NCBI RefSeq assembly: GCF_000092125.1
Contig: NC_014212.1
Coordinates: 1,074,001-1,138,000, forward strand
Source: Allomeiothermus silvanus DSM 9946
GTDB lineage: Bacteria > Deinococcota > Deinococci > Deinococcales > Thermaceae
DNA length: 64,000 nt
Reading direction: 5' to 3'
Position numbers and translations under genes: made by a program
The notes under the pieces: model-generated
The model's database searches: none
Told to the model about the DNA's origin: nothing
The model's input: the letters and a program-made list of their open reading frames with translations, nothing else
In this document: positions 34,580 to 43,218 of the stretch, piece after piece
Numbering within the stretch: the stretch's first letter is position 1
Layout: the number at the start of each line of letters is the position of its first letter

Positions 34580-36754
34580 ATGCGTAGATTTCTCTTGAGT
34601 TTTCCGTTCTTGGCGCTGGTGTTGACAGCCTGCCCGTCGAATACCAATCCACCGCTAGGTAGGGGGAGTATTTCGGGCACGGTCACCCTAGCAGCAACCC
34701 CTGGCAGCCTAGACGCCAACAAGCTCAAGGTTGGCCCTTCGAGCTTTCCCCAACTCCGCGATTCGGAGTTTGTAGCGGGCGAGGTGATTATCAAGTTTAG
34801 ACCCACGATTTCCTTGCAGTCCGTACAAAACCTCCGTGTGGGGGGCGTAATCCTCCAACGGGTGCAGGATTTAGGCCTCGAGGCCACCAGCCTTTACCGG
34901 GCTGTGGGGGTGGATCAAGCGGGAACGCTCGAGCTGATACGCCAGCTTTCTGCACGTTCGGACGTGGTGTATGCCCACCCGAACTTTATCCTCAAGGCCT
35001 TCAAGACCCCCAACGACGATTTTTATTCCCTTCAGTGGCATTACTCCAAAATCAATCTGCCCCAAGCCTGGGACATTGAAGACGGCACCACTAACGACGT
35101 AATAGTAGCGGTCATTGACACGGGTATTGTCAAAGCGCATCCCGATTTTGCTGGAAAACTTTTGCCCGGCTACGACTTTATCTCTAACCCACAAACCGCT
35201 AACGACGGCAACGGGCGCGACCCTGACCCCGAGGATACGGGGAACGCTGGCAGCGAAGAGGAGGCTTCCGGATATCACGGCACGCATGTGGCGGGGACGG
35301 TAGCGGCGGCCACTAACAACAGCTTAGGCGTGGCGGGCGTGAGCTGGGGCGCGAAGATCGTGCCGGTGCGGGTGCTGGGTGTAGGAGGCGGTTCTCTAGC
35401 CGACATCATTGCTGGAATGACCTGGGCGGCAGGCTTGAGCGTCACTGGAGTGCCCAACATCGCGAAGCCAGCGCAGGTACTCAACCTGTCGTTGGGTGGT
35501 AAATTCCGCTGCACCGATGCCCCGGCTTACCAAGACGCCATCAACGCGATCAACGCCCAGCCCCAAAAACCCATCATCGTGGTGGCGGCGGGGAACTCTG
35601 CCGATAACGCTTCGCTCTATGCCCCGGCAAGTTGCACCGGGGTCATCACGGTTGGAGCCACGGAGTTCCGTAATTTCCGCTCGTACTATTCCAACTGGGG
35701 GCCGCGCATTGACGTAATGGCCCCAGGCGGAGATAGCAGTGTAGACCGCAACGATGACAAGTATGTTGACGGTGTGTTGAGTACCATGAAAGACGATAAG
35801 GCTACAGGTGCGGATCAATATATATACAGTTTCTTGCAGGGTACTTCGATGGCGAGCCCCCATGTGGCAGGGGTGGCAGCCCTGATGAAGAGTAAGAAGC
35901 CTACCTTGGATGTCACTGAAGCGCTGGATATCCTCAAGCGCACAGCTCGCCCGCTATCTAACTCGGCGTGTGATGGCGCTTATACCAACCCCTACCCGAC
36001 CCCTTCTCGAGCCTTGACCAGCTCGGACTGCGGGGCTGGTCTGGTTGATGTTCAAGCGGCGCTCAGTGAACTGGGTGGGAGCACCCCCCAACCCAGCTTT
36101 ACCCTGCTCATCAATCCCACCAGCGCCGCGATTACTCCAGGTGGAAGCTCGCAGTTCACGGTGAGCATTGCCCGTACCGGGGGATTCAACAGTGTTGTAA
36201 CCTTGAGCCTGCAAGGGGCTCCCAGCGGCGTAAGCGCCCAGTTCAACCCTAACACCACCACCGCCAACAGCAGCACCATGACCCTAAACGTGGCCGGGGG
36301 GACGGCTACGGGCACCTACACCCTCACCGTGCAAGGTACGGGCGGCAGCTTGACCCGCACCGTCGGGCTAAGCCTGACGGTGGGCAACCCTCCCCCACCT
36401 GTAAGCTTGAGCGGCACCCTGGTGGCGGCACTCTTCGTCACGAGCACCGGAGCGGTAGATATCAATAAATCGAAAGGGGTTACCCTCAACCAGAACAGCC
36501 AGAACGCTCCATACAACATCTCTGACCTCGAGGCTGGAGACTATATCGTGTTGGCCTGGAAAGATGTGGACGGGAACGGGGACGTGACCCAGGGCGATTA
36601 CCTAGGTGGATATGTCAACTCGGCGGGTGATTTACTGCTGGTACAACCCACCAAATCGGGGATCAACGTGGCGATGGACATTGTGCAGGGCACAGGTCAT
36701 TTGTCCACTAAGGCTGATTCGTTTACACCGCTCTTGCCCAAGCTCAAGCGATAG
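34580..36754 (+). CDS. Subtilisin-like (S8) serine protease lipoprotein
   Basis: 724 residues from the ATG at 34580, preceded by GGAGG. The signal peptide ends in 'LALVLTAC', a lipobox. A propeptide of the inhibitor I9 type follows ('FVAGEVIIKFRP'...'DVVYAHPNFILK'). The catalytic domain holds Asp in 'IVAVIDTGIVKAHPDF', His in 'GYHGTHVAGTVAA', Asn in 'VVAAGNSADNAS' and Ser in 'LQGTSMASPHVAGVAAL'. After about residue 500 come Ig-like repeats ('SAAITPGGSSQFTVSIAR') and a C-terminal domain that resembles a carbohydrate- or Ca-binding module ('DVDGNGDVTQGDYLGG'). A surface protease; lone gene. Confidence 0.94.
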   Translation: MRRFLLSFPFLALVLTACPSNTNPPLGRGSISGTVTLAATPGSLDANKLKVGPSSFPQLRDSEFVAGEVIIKFRPTISLQSVQNLRVGGVILQRVQDLGLEATSLYRAVGVDQAGTLELIRQLSARSDVVYAHPNFILKAFKTPNDDFYSLQWHYSKINLPQAWDIEDGTTNDVIVAVIDTGIVKAHPDFAGKLLPGYDFISNPQTANDGNGRDPDPEDTGNAGSEEEASGYHGTHVAGTVAAATNNSLGVAGVSWGAKIVPVRVLGVGGGSLADIIAGMTWAAGLSVTGVPNIAKPAQVLNLSLGGKFRCTDAPAYQDAINAINAQPQKPIIVVAAGNSADNASLYAPASCTGVITVGATEFRNFRSYYSNWGPRIDVMAPGGDSSVDRNDDKYVDGVLSTMKDDKATGADQYIYSFLQGTSMASPHVAGVAALMKSKKPTLDVTEALDILKRTARPLSNSACDGAYTNPYPTPSRALTSSDCGAGLVDVQAALSELGGSTPQPSFTLLINPTSAAITPGGSSQFTVSIARTGGFNSVVTLSLQGAPSGVSAQFNPNTTTANSSTMTLNVAGGTATGTYTLTVQGTGGSLTRTVGLSLTVGNPPPPVSLSGTLVAALFVTSTGAVDINKSKGVTLNQNSQNAPYNISDLEAGDYIVLAWKDVDGNGDVTQGDYLGGYVNSAGDLLLVQPTKSGINVAMDIVQGTGHLSTKADSFTPLLPKLKR

Positions 36755-36768
36755 CTCGAGCTGTTCGT

Positions 36769-36795
36769 CCGCCCACCTCGGTGGGCGGGTTTTGC
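36769..36795 (+). terminator. Intrinsic terminator of the S8 protease gene
   Basis: 9-bp stem CCGCCCACC / GGTGGGCGG with a 2-nt loop, then GTTTTGC, 14 nt after the stop codon. Confidence 0.85.
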
Positions 36796-36833
36796 TTACG
36801 GTTGCCCACCCCGGCGGTGGTTAAAGTGGGGAC

Positions 36834-37397
36834 ATGAAGATCTACACTAAAACCGGTGACCAGGGCGAGACCGGCCTCTACGGTGCCGAACGGGTTCCCA
36901 AGGATCACCCCCGGGTGGAGGCTTACGGCACCGTAGACGAGGCCAACAGCGCCATCGGGCTGGCCCGTAGCCTCCTCCCGGCCCAGCACGCCGACCTCCA
37001 GGGCGACCTCGAGTACCTCCAGAACGCCCTCTTCGACTTAGGGGCCGACCTCGCCACCCGCCAAGGCTCCCCCTACGCCAAGAACGTGACCCGCCTCGAC
37101 GCAGCAGATGTGGAGCGGCTCGAGCACCTCATCGACCGCTACCAGGAGGAAGCCCCCCCTTTCACCGGCTTCATCCACCCCGGCGGCCACCCCGCCGCCG
37201 CCGCGCTGCACCTGGCCCGCACCATCACCCGCCGGGCCGAGCGCTGTGTGGTGAGCCTCTCGCACCAGGAGGAGATCAACCTCGAGGCTCAGCGCTACCT
37301 CAACCGCCTCTCGGATCTGCTTTTCACGCTGGCACGGGTAGTGAACGCGCGCGAAGGCTTCTCGGAAGAGAAGTGGTTGGTGAAAAAACGCCGCTAG
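36834..37397 (+). CDS. Cob(I)alamin adenosyltransferase, PduO type
   Basis: 187 residues, making adenosylcobalamin from ATP and reduced cobalamin. 'MKIYTKTGDQGETGLYG' (ATP loop), 'VEAYGTVDEANSAIGLARS', 'HPGGHPAAAALHLARTITRR' and 'RYLNRLSDLLFTLARVVN' are diagnostic for the trimeric PduO/MMAB family. 6 nt upstream of a BtuF-like gene, forming a cobalamin uptake/activation operon. I see no cobalamin riboswitch in the short region upstream. Confidence 0.94.
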   Translation: MKIYTKTGDQGETGLYGAERVPKDHPRVEAYGTVDEANSAIGLARSLLPAQHADLQGDLEYLQNALFDLGADLATRQGSPYAKNVTRLDAADVERLEHLIDRYQEEAPPFTGFIHPGGHPAAAALHLARTITRRAERCVVSLSHQEEINLEAQRYLNRLSDLLFTLARVVNAREGFSEEKWLVKKRR

Positions 37398-37403
37398 ACG
37401 CAT

Positions 37404-38216
37404 ATGCGCATCGTTAGTCTTACCGCTTCCAACACCGAGATCGTCTGGGCCCTGGGTTGCTTGGACCAGCTAGTAGGAGTGGACGACCACTCGGACTTCT
37501 CGGCGGAGGTTTCGCGCATCCCCCGCGTGGGACCGGATTTGCAGGTGAACCTGGACAAAGTGGAAACCCTCAAACCGGATTTGGTGCTCTCGAGCCTTTC
37601 TGTGCCCGGCATGGAGCGGGTGGTGGAGGGCCTGGAGCGGCGCGGCATTCCCCAGGTGGTCCTCGACCCCGAGACCTTGGCGGATGTGTACGCCGACATC
37701 CGGCGGGTCGCAGAGCTTTTGGGGGTTCCTCGGCAGGGGACCCATGTAGTTCGGGCCATGCAGCAGAGGATCGCTGCTGCCCGGGGCCGCTTGCCCAACT
37801 GGGTGCGCCCGCCGCGGGTGATGGTGGAGTGGTGGCCGCGTCCGATGATCGCGGCGGGGCAAAGAAGCTGGGTGACCCAGATGCTCGAGGCTCTGGGGGC
37901 CCAGAACGCCTTCGCCCACCTCGAGGTGCGCTCGAAGCCGCTGGGCGCGGCCGAGGTGGAGGAGGCCCAGCCCGATCTTATTACGGTGTCGTGGTGCGGG
38001 GTCAAAAAACTGCGGCCGGAAGTGGTGCTGAAGCGGAACTTGCGGATTCCAGCCATCCGCTATGGGCAGGTATTTCCGCTCGAGGAAGCCTACCTGGGCC
38101 GCCCCGGGCCCCGTTTGGCCGAAGGGGTGGAGCGCCTGGCCAACCTGTTGCAGCGCGTCCCGGTGTGGGCCAAGCCGATCCCAGGGGTAGAAGGGGGCGG
38201 GGGTGAAGGAATTTAA
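37404..38216 (+). CDS. BtuF-like cobalamin-binding protein without signal peptide
   Basis: 270 residues, periplasmic-binding-protein fold of the BtuF/FhuD type ('RIVSLTASNTEIVWALGCLD', 'VGPDLQVNLDKVETLKPDLV', 'PMIAAGQRSWVTQMLEALGA'). Unusually it starts directly at the mature domain, with no signal peptide or lipobox, so it should be cytoplasmic unless exported by another route. Cytoplasmic homologues are common in archaea and some bacteria near cobalamin genes. It follows the adenosyltransferase by 6 nt and may bind or buffer cobalamin. Confidence 0.8.
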   Translation: MRIVSLTASNTEIVWALGCLDQLVGVDDHSDFSAEVSRIPRVGPDLQVNLDKVETLKPDLVLSSLSVPGMERVVEGLERRGIPQVVLDPETLADVYADIRRVAELLGVPRQGTHVVRAMQQRIAAARGRLPNWVRPPRVMVEWWPRPMIAAGQRSWVTQMLEALGAQNAFAHLEVRSKPLGAAEVEEAQPDLITVSWCGVKKLRPEVVLKRNLRIPAIRYGQVFPLEEAYLGRPGPRLAEGVERLANLLQRVPVWAKPIPGVEGGGGEGI

Positions 38217-38508
38217 GGTGGTGGCCTTCTGGATACGCCCCAAGGACGAACAGGGCTTGCCGGGGGCAGAAAGCCTCCTCGAGGCCCTCTTGCACACCTT
38301 TTACCAGTCCTTCCCCGAATATGAAGGCTGCTTGGGTGCTTTTCCGGCTCCCCGCGGGCCGCACGGAGCTTTCGTGTACGTGTCGGGATCATGTAATGGC
38401 CTGCTCCCTGGGGCGGGGGAATATCTGCAGTACCTGCTCGCGCAGACTTTCCCGCAAGCTGAGGTGCGTTGGTACGGGCGGCCTTGGGGCCTGGGCGATC
38501 GGCGATAG
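38203..38508 (+). CDS. Small protein of unknown function, cobalamin operon
   Basis: 101 residues from a GTG at 38203, overlapping the preceding gene by 14 nt, which suggests translational coupling. 'KVVAFWIRPKDEQGLPGAES' and 'FPEYEGCLGAFPAPRGPHGA' are its best-defined parts. I do not recognise the fold. Context suggests a role linked to the cobalamin genes upstream. Confidence 0.55.
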   Translation: MKEFKVVAFWIRPKDEQGLPGAESLLEALLHTFYQSFPEYEGCLGAFPAPRGPHGAFVYVSGSCNGLLPGAGEYLQYLLAQTFPQAEVRWYGRPWGLGDRR

Positions 38509-38522
38509 GCCATCCGCCCGCC

Positions 38523-40349
38523 TTACCTCAGGCGAAATAGGCTGATTGTTCCGCCTCTCGCGGCGGTACCGCTGCCCACTGCGAGGATGCCTCGAGGGCT
38601 CCAGGCTAGGGCATACAGCGGCCTCGAGAATCCCGGCAAAGTCTGTAAGAGGCGACCTTCTAGGCTCCATAGGCGTACGGTTTGGTCCCAAGCTGCGCTC
38701 AGCAAACTTTTGCCATCGGGGCTGAAAATGACCTTTTGCACGGCGTTGGTGTGGGCCCGTAAGACCCGGAGCTCCTGGCCGGTTCGGAGATCCCACAGTT
38801 TTAGGGTGTTGTCGTGGCTGGCGCTAGCCAGCATACGCCCATCGGGGCTGTAGGCCAGAGCGTAGACCGCTCCGGCGTGGCTCGGCTCGACGATATCACC
38901 TTGCCCGACATAGCCGGGGCGGGGCGGGGGGAGGCTTCGGAGGGGCTGGCCCCCGGTGCTCCACAAGCGGATCGTACCGTCGGCTCCGGCGCTGGCCAAA
39001 GTTTGTCCATCCGGGCTGAAGCTCGCTGCCAGCACGGTTGATTCGTGCGCGCGGAAGTCGCGGAGCAGCCGTCCGGTGTTGGGGTTCCAGAACTTGAGGA
39101 GTTCATCCCCGCCTCCGCTTACCAATAGGGGCAGGGTAGGGTGGAAGGCTAGTGCCCATGCACCGTTGTCATGCGGACCCAGCTGACGCAGCAGCTTTCC
39201 GCTGGCAGCCTCCCACAGCCAGATCCAGCCGTCTTGGCTGCCACCTGCCAGGATTTTTCCGTCCGGGCTAAAGGCCAGGGTGGTGAGGGCCAGCATGGGG
39301 CCAGAGAAGGTTCGTAGCAGACGTCCCTGCCCATCCCATAGCCGCACCGTCTTGTCGGCACCCCCGCTGGCTAGGATGCGTCCGTCGGGGCTGTAAGCCA
39401 GTGCGAAAACTGATGCGGCGAACGGCTCGAGTACCCCCTCGGCGCGTCCGGTGGCGGTATTCCACCGCCAAGCCCGCCCGTCGTCGCCCCCGCTCAGCAG
39501 GGTGTGGCCGTCTGGGCTGAAGGCCAGGGCGAGCGCGGTGGCCCCGGGGGAGAGGCCGCGCAGTTTTTGGCCTCGAGCGTTCCACACCACGATCTTCTCG
39601 TCCTGTCCGGCGCTGGCCAGCACCCCACCGGGGCCATAGGCCAGGGCGCTCACCGGCAGCCGGTGGGCCGGGAGCATTTGCCGCAACTCGCCTCCCAAGC
39701 CCCACACCCACACTGCCCCATCGCGGTTGCCTACGGCGAAGCGGTCTCCTTCCGGGGCAAAAGCGAGCGCGTAGATTCCCCCGCCGCTGCTCAGGCTACT
39801 CTGCAAGCTTCCCTCGGCGCTCCAGATTCGTGCCTTCCCGTCCAGCCCCCCGCTCACCAGGGTCTTGCCGTTGGGGCTGAAGGCCGCGCTGTAGATCCAG
39901 CCTCCCTGGGCCTCAAGGGTTCGGGTAAGCCTACCCATACGGTTCCACAGCCAAATTTTTCCCTCTGAACCCGCCCCGAAGACCTCTTCTCCATCGGGAA
40001 TAAACCCCGCCGACCAGATCTCGCCGCTTGCGGGCAGGGTGCGCACGCTGTATCCGCTGGTGGGGTTCCAAAGCCGCAGGGTGCCGTCCGCGCTGCCTGA
40101 GAGCAGGAGCGTGCCATCGGAGTTGAAGGCCAGGGAGCGCACGGTGTCGGTATGCCCCCGCAGGGTGCGCTTTAGCGTGTAGCCCTGGTAGAGTTGGATA
40201 TAGAGGTCGGCGGCCAAGGCTAGGGTTCGCCCATCGGGGCTATAGGCGACCGCCGTGACCGGGCTGCGGTGCCCGGAGAACTCTCCGGCGGGCGAGAGCT
40301 GGGCCCATGCTAGGCCAAAGGCCATCCCCAAGGCTAACGTCCAATGCAT
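38523..40349 (-). CDS. Exported WD40-repeat protein, two predicted 7-bladed propellers
   Basis: 608 residues with a signal peptide ('MHWTLALGMAFGLAWAQ'). I count 14 WD40-type repeats of about 40 residues, covering nearly the whole mature chain, with the recurring pattern 'ALAYSPDGRxLASG...VRLWD'. Fourteen blades would make two seven-bladed propellers. No catalytic domain is attached. WD40 proteins are protein-binding platforms; here it must work outside the cytoplasm. Partners unknown. It is a single gene, divergent from birA. Confidence 0.9.
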   Translation of the reverse strand: MHWTLALGMAFGLAWAQLSPAGEFSGHRSPVTAVAYSPDGRTLALAADLYIQLYQGYTLKRTLRGHTDTVRSLAFNSDGTLLLSGSADGTLRLWNPTSGYSVRTLPASGEIWSAGFIPDGEEVFGAGSEGKIWLWNRMGRLTRTLEAQGGWIYSAAFSPNGKTLVSGGLDGKARIWSAEGSLQSSLSSGGGIYALAFAPEGDRFAVGNRDGAVWVWGLGGELRQMLPAHRLPVSALAYGPGGVLASAGQDEKIVVWNARGQKLRGLSPGATALALAFSPDGHTLLSGGDDGRAWRWNTATGRAEGVLEPFAASVFALAYSPDGRILASGGADKTVRLWDGQGRLLRTFSGPMLALTTLAFSPDGKILAGGSQDGWIWLWEAASGKLLRQLGPHDNGAWALAFHPTLPLLVSGGGDELLKFWNPNTGRLLRDFRAHESTVLAASFSPDGQTLASAGADGTIRLWSTGGQPLRSLPPPRPGYVGQGDIVEPSHAGAVYALAYSPDGRMLASASHDNTLKLWDLRTGQELRVLRAHTNAVQKVIFSPDGKSLLSAAWDQTVRLWSLEGRLLQTLPGFSRPLYALAWSPRGILAVGSGTAARGGTISLFRLR

Positions 40350-40505
40350 GCGTTCAGGTTATGCTACCAAGCTCTGGCCTCCATCCACCATAGGGTGGAT
40401 TTGCCAGGATAGCCCACCGCCTGCTTTCGGAGTAAAAACCGTTACCGCTGCGGCTTGTCTATTTGGAGCGCTCCTCCCCATCTCCGTTTGGGGGTAGAAT
40501 CGGGG

Positions 40506-41252
40506 GTGTTTGGCGAGTTGAGCCCGGAGGCCTTGCTTCCTTTGCTCGAGACCCCATTGGGGCGAACGTACCGCTACTTGGAGCGCACTTCTTCCACCCA
40601 GGACGTAGCTAAAGCCTGGGCCGAGGAGGGGGCCCCCGAAGGGGCTTTGGTGGTAGCGGAGACACAGCAAAAGGGCCGAGGGCGGCGGGGGCGGCCCTGG
40701 CAGAGCGCACCGGGAGAAAGCCTCACCTTCTCGCTGCTGCTGCGCCCCCAGATTCCTTCGGAGCGCTTTCCTTTGCTCTCCTTCGCCGCTGGGGTCGCCC
40801 TGCGCGAGGCCTGTGGGGTAGGTGGGCTCAAGTGGCCCAACGACCTATTGGCCCCAGATGGCCGCAAACTAGCAGGGATCCTGCTCGAGGCCGGGCGTGG
40901 ATACGTGGTCTTGGGGATCGGCCTCAACGTGCACAAGGCCCCTCCTGGTGCGGCGGCTTTGGCCGAATTTGGCCTGGTGGAACGCCCTAAGGTGCTAGCC
41001 GGTTTTCTCAACCGCCTGGGGCACTTGTACCCTGCGCTCGAGGGGCAGGCCAGCCAGATACTTTCTGCCTGGCGGCGCTATAGCCTCACCCTAGGCCGGG
41101 AAGTATCGCTCGAAACTCCTCAGGGATCGCTGCAGGGCCGGGCTATGGATATCGCCGAGGATGGTTCCCTATGGGTGGAAGTTTCAGGTACAATTCGGCG
41201 CGTCACCTCGGGCGATGTAGCCCTGATCGGAATGTTAGGCGAACAACCTTAG
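40506..41252 (+). CDS. birA: Biotin-[acetyl-CoA-carboxylase] ligase, no DNA-binding domain
   Basis: 248 residues from a GTG at 40506 (a TTG at 40455 would add 17 residues of doubtful character). Attaches biotin to the carboxyl carrier protein through biotinyl-AMP. 'TSSTQDVAKAW' and 'GRGRRGRPWQS' form the biotin/ATP loop, 'LKWPNDLLAPDGRKLAGIL' the KWPND active-site motif and 'GIGLNVHKAPPG' the GIGxN motif. It lacks the N-terminal helix-turn-helix of bifunctional BirA, so it should not act as a repressor. 11 nt ahead of bioY, forming a biotin uptake/use operon. Confidence 0.93.
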   Translation: MFGELSPEALLPLLETPLGRTYRYLERTSSTQDVAKAWAEEGAPEGALVVAETQQKGRGRRGRPWQSAPGESLTFSLLLRPQIPSERFPLLSFAAGVALREACGVGGLKWPNDLLAPDGRKLAGILLEAGRGYVVLGIGLNVHKAPPGAAALAEFGLVERPKVLAGFLNRLGHLYPALEGQASQILSAWRRYSLTLGREVSLETPQGSLQGRAMDIAEDGSLWVEVSGTIRRVTSGDVALIGMLGEQP

Positions 41253-41263
41253 GAGGTGTAAGC

Positions 41264-41857
41264 ATGAACCCGACCCAAACCCTTCCTTATCTGCCCCTTG
41301 CTAAATCCTTTTTACCCACGCGCACCCTTATCCGTGACGTGGTTTTGGTGCTGGCGGGTTGCCTGTTTGTGGCCCTAACCGCGCAGTTTGCGGTAGGTGC
41401 CCCGGTGCCCATTACCGGTCAGACCTTCGGGGTGCTCTTGGTGGGCGCGGTGCTGGGCAGCCGTCTGGGCTTTTTGGCCTTGGTCACCTACGTCCTAGCG
41501 GGCAGCCTGGGGGCCCCTTTCTTTGCCGGGGGGGCCTCCGGGATCGGTAAAGGCCTGACGCTGGGCTATCTGGTAGCTTTCCCCATCGCGGCCTGGTTGG
41601 TGGGTTACTTGGTCGAGCGCTTCGGGGCTGACCGTAGCTTTTTCAAAACCCTCGGGATGATGCTGGTGGCAAACCTGCTCATCTACGCCATCGGGGTGCC
41701 CTGGCTGGGCTATGTGGGATTCAAATTGGGCATCTTCAAGGACTGGAACACGGTGATTATGGCAGGCATGACCAAGTTTCTCCTGGGAGACTTCATCAAG
41801 GCGGTGCTGGCGGCTTCCTTACTGCCGCTAGCGTGGCGCTTTGTAGGTCGGAAGTAG
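41264..41857 (+). CDS. bioY: Biotin transporter BioY
   Basis: 197 residues with about six membrane helices. This is the substrate-binding S component of an ECF-type biotin transporter, 'APVPITGQTFGVLLVGAVLG' and 'GKGLTLGYLVAFPIAAWLVG' being typical of BioY. Start at the ATG at 41264, behind AGGAGGTG. Directly after birA. No EcfA/EcfT genes are in this window, so it may use a shared module or act alone. Confidence 0.94.
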   Translation: MNPTQTLPYLPLAKSFLPTRTLIRDVVLVLAGCLFVALTAQFAVGAPVPITGQTFGVLLVGAVLGSRLGFLALVTYVLAGSLGAPFFAGGASGIGKGLTLGYLVAFPIAAWLVGYLVERFGADRSFFKTLGMMLVANLLIYAIGVPWLGYVGFKLGIFKDWNTVIMAGMTKFLLGDFIKAVLAASLLPLAWRFVGRK

Positions 41858-41927
41858 TAACCGCATACTGGGGCTGGGTCTGTTAGCGCCTCTGCGCCGG
41901 ACCCGGCTTTCGATTTACAATTAAGCC

Positions 41928-42518
41928 ATGGTCGAAGTCCCGGAGATACCCAAACAGGCCGAGGTGTTGCTGCCTGCCACAGAGACTGCCCTAATTGTGG
42001 TAGACATGCAAAACGACTTTGTCGAGCCAGAGGGAGCCCTTTTCGTACCTGAAGCTCCCAAGACCCTTCCGGCGATCCGGCGTCTGCTCGAGCGGGCCCG
42101 GGAGGCCGGGGTCAAGGTGGTCTACACCCAAGACTGGCATCCGGAGGAGGACCCCGAGTTCAAGATCTGGCCCCGCCACGCGGTTCAGGGTACCTGGGGG
42201 GCGCAGATCGTGGATGAACTCAGGCCCCTGCCGGGCGAGACCGTGCTGCCAAAAGCTCGCTACGATGGTTTCTATGGCACTCCACTGGACCACCTGTTGC
42301 ACCTATGGGGCATCAAAAATGTGGTGGTGGTGGGAACGGTGGCGAATATCTGTGTGCTGCACACCGCAGGGAGCGCGGCGTTGCGTTGGTACACGGTGGT
42401 TTTGCCTGAGGACGGGATCAGCGCGCTCACGCCTTTTGACCGCGAGAGCACCCTGCGGCAGGTCTCTTTCCTCTACCAGGGGAAAATCACCACCGTAGAC
42501 GGGGTGAAGTTTGTCTAA
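41928..42518 (+). CDS. Isochorismatase-family hydrolase, nicotinamidase-like
   Basis: 196 residues. 'ALIVVDMQNDFVEPEGAL' has the catalytic Asp and the usual N-terminus, 'DWHPEEDPEF' the metal-binding Asp/His region, the Lys is in 'VLPKARYDGFYGTPL', and the nucleophile Cys in 'VVGTVANICVLHTAGSAA'. The triad Asp/Lys/Cys is complete, favouring nicotinamidase (nicotinamide to nicotinate, NAD salvage), though other cysteine hydrolases of this family are possible. Overlaps the following gene by 8 nt. Confidence 0.88.
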   Translation: MVEVPEIPKQAEVLLPATETALIVVDMQNDFVEPEGALFVPEAPKTLPAIRRLLERAREAGVKVVYTQDWHPEEDPEFKIWPRHAVQGTWGAQIVDELRPLPGETVLPKARYDGFYGTPLDHLLHLWGIKNVVVVGTVANICVLHTAGSAALRWYTVVLPEDGISALTPFDRESTLRQVSFLYQGKITTVDGVKFV

Positions 42519-43134
42519 ACCTAAGCGGGCTGAGCGCCGAACGGAAAACGTACAACGCAGAGGGTCAGGCCACCTGCTCACCGATCCACGGCTGCATCCG
42601 CTCATCGAGCGGTATGGCCCCGCGCCTTTTCACCCCAATCCGGTGGGGATCCGGCCACCGTTTCGTACCCTGGTAGGCTCCATTGTGGGGCAGCAACTTT
42701 CCGGCAAAGCCGCCGATACCATCTGGCAGCGGCTGGAAGCCCGGTACCCCATCGAACCGCAGGCCCTTTACCAAGCCACCCCTGAAGACCTGCGCTCGCT
42801 GGGCCTATCCCGGGCCAAAGCTAGCTACATCATCGATCTGTCGCGGTTTGCCCTCGAGGGCGGGCTCGAGGGGATTGAAACCCAACCCGACCACGAGATC
42901 ATCGCCCACCTCACCCGGGTCAAGGGTATCGGCGTGTGGAGTGCGCAGATGTTCTTGATGTTCGGCCTGGGCCGCCCGGACGTGTGGCCGGTTCTCGACT
43001 TGGGCATTCGCAAGGGAGCCGAGAAGCTCTACGGCGTCACGACGAAGGCAGACCTCCTCGAGCTGGGCGAGCGCTTCCGCCCCTACCGCTCCCATGCCGC
43101 CTGGTATTTGTGGCGGGTGTTGGAAACCCAGTAA
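42511..43134 (+). CDS. DNA-3-methyladenine glycosylase II type (HhH-GPD)
   Basis: 207 residues, AlkA-like helix-hairpin-helix glycosylase that removes alkylated purines. 'LVGSIVGQQLSGKAADTIWQ' and 'HLTRVKGIGVWSAQMFLMFG' (helix-hairpin-helix) are followed by 'VLDLGIRKG' with the catalytic Asp. No iron-sulfur Cys set is present, so it is not a MutY/Nth-type protein. Starts with TTG at 42511, inside the end of the nicotinamidase-like gene. A terminator follows the stop. Confidence 0.9.
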   Translation: MSKPKRAERRTENVQRRGSGHLLTDPRLHPLIERYGPAPFHPNPVGIRPPFRTLVGSIVGQQLSGKAADTIWQRLEARYPIEPQALYQATPEDLRSLGLSRAKASYIIDLSRFALEGGLEGIETQPDHEIIAHLTRVKGIGVWSAQMFLMFGLGRPDVWPVLDLGIRKGAEKLYGVTTKADLLELGERFRPYRSHAAWYLWRVLETQ

Positions 43135-43136
43135 GC

Positions 43137-43160
43137 ACCCGACCCTCCTCTCGGGTTTTT
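43137..43160 (+). terminator. Intrinsic terminator after the glycosylase gene
   Basis: 6-bp stem ACCCGA / TCGGGT with an 8-nt loop, followed by TTTT, 2 nt beyond the stop codon. Confidence 0.7.
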
Positions 43161-43218
43161 CTCCCGCAAGAGCGTTCTGCGCCCAGCGCTGGGGGAGAGG
43201 GATTCTCTCTTTTGGGCT

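Noticed and set aside
36755-36833. Cobalamin riboswitch before the adenosyltransferase gene
   Set aside because: The gap of 79 nt is mostly the terminator of the previous gene and is too short. No B12-box-like sequence was seen.
40455-40505. TTG start of birA at 40455
   Set aside because: The added 17 residues do not resemble the family N-terminus. The GTG at 40506 is closer to the usual start, although this is not certain.
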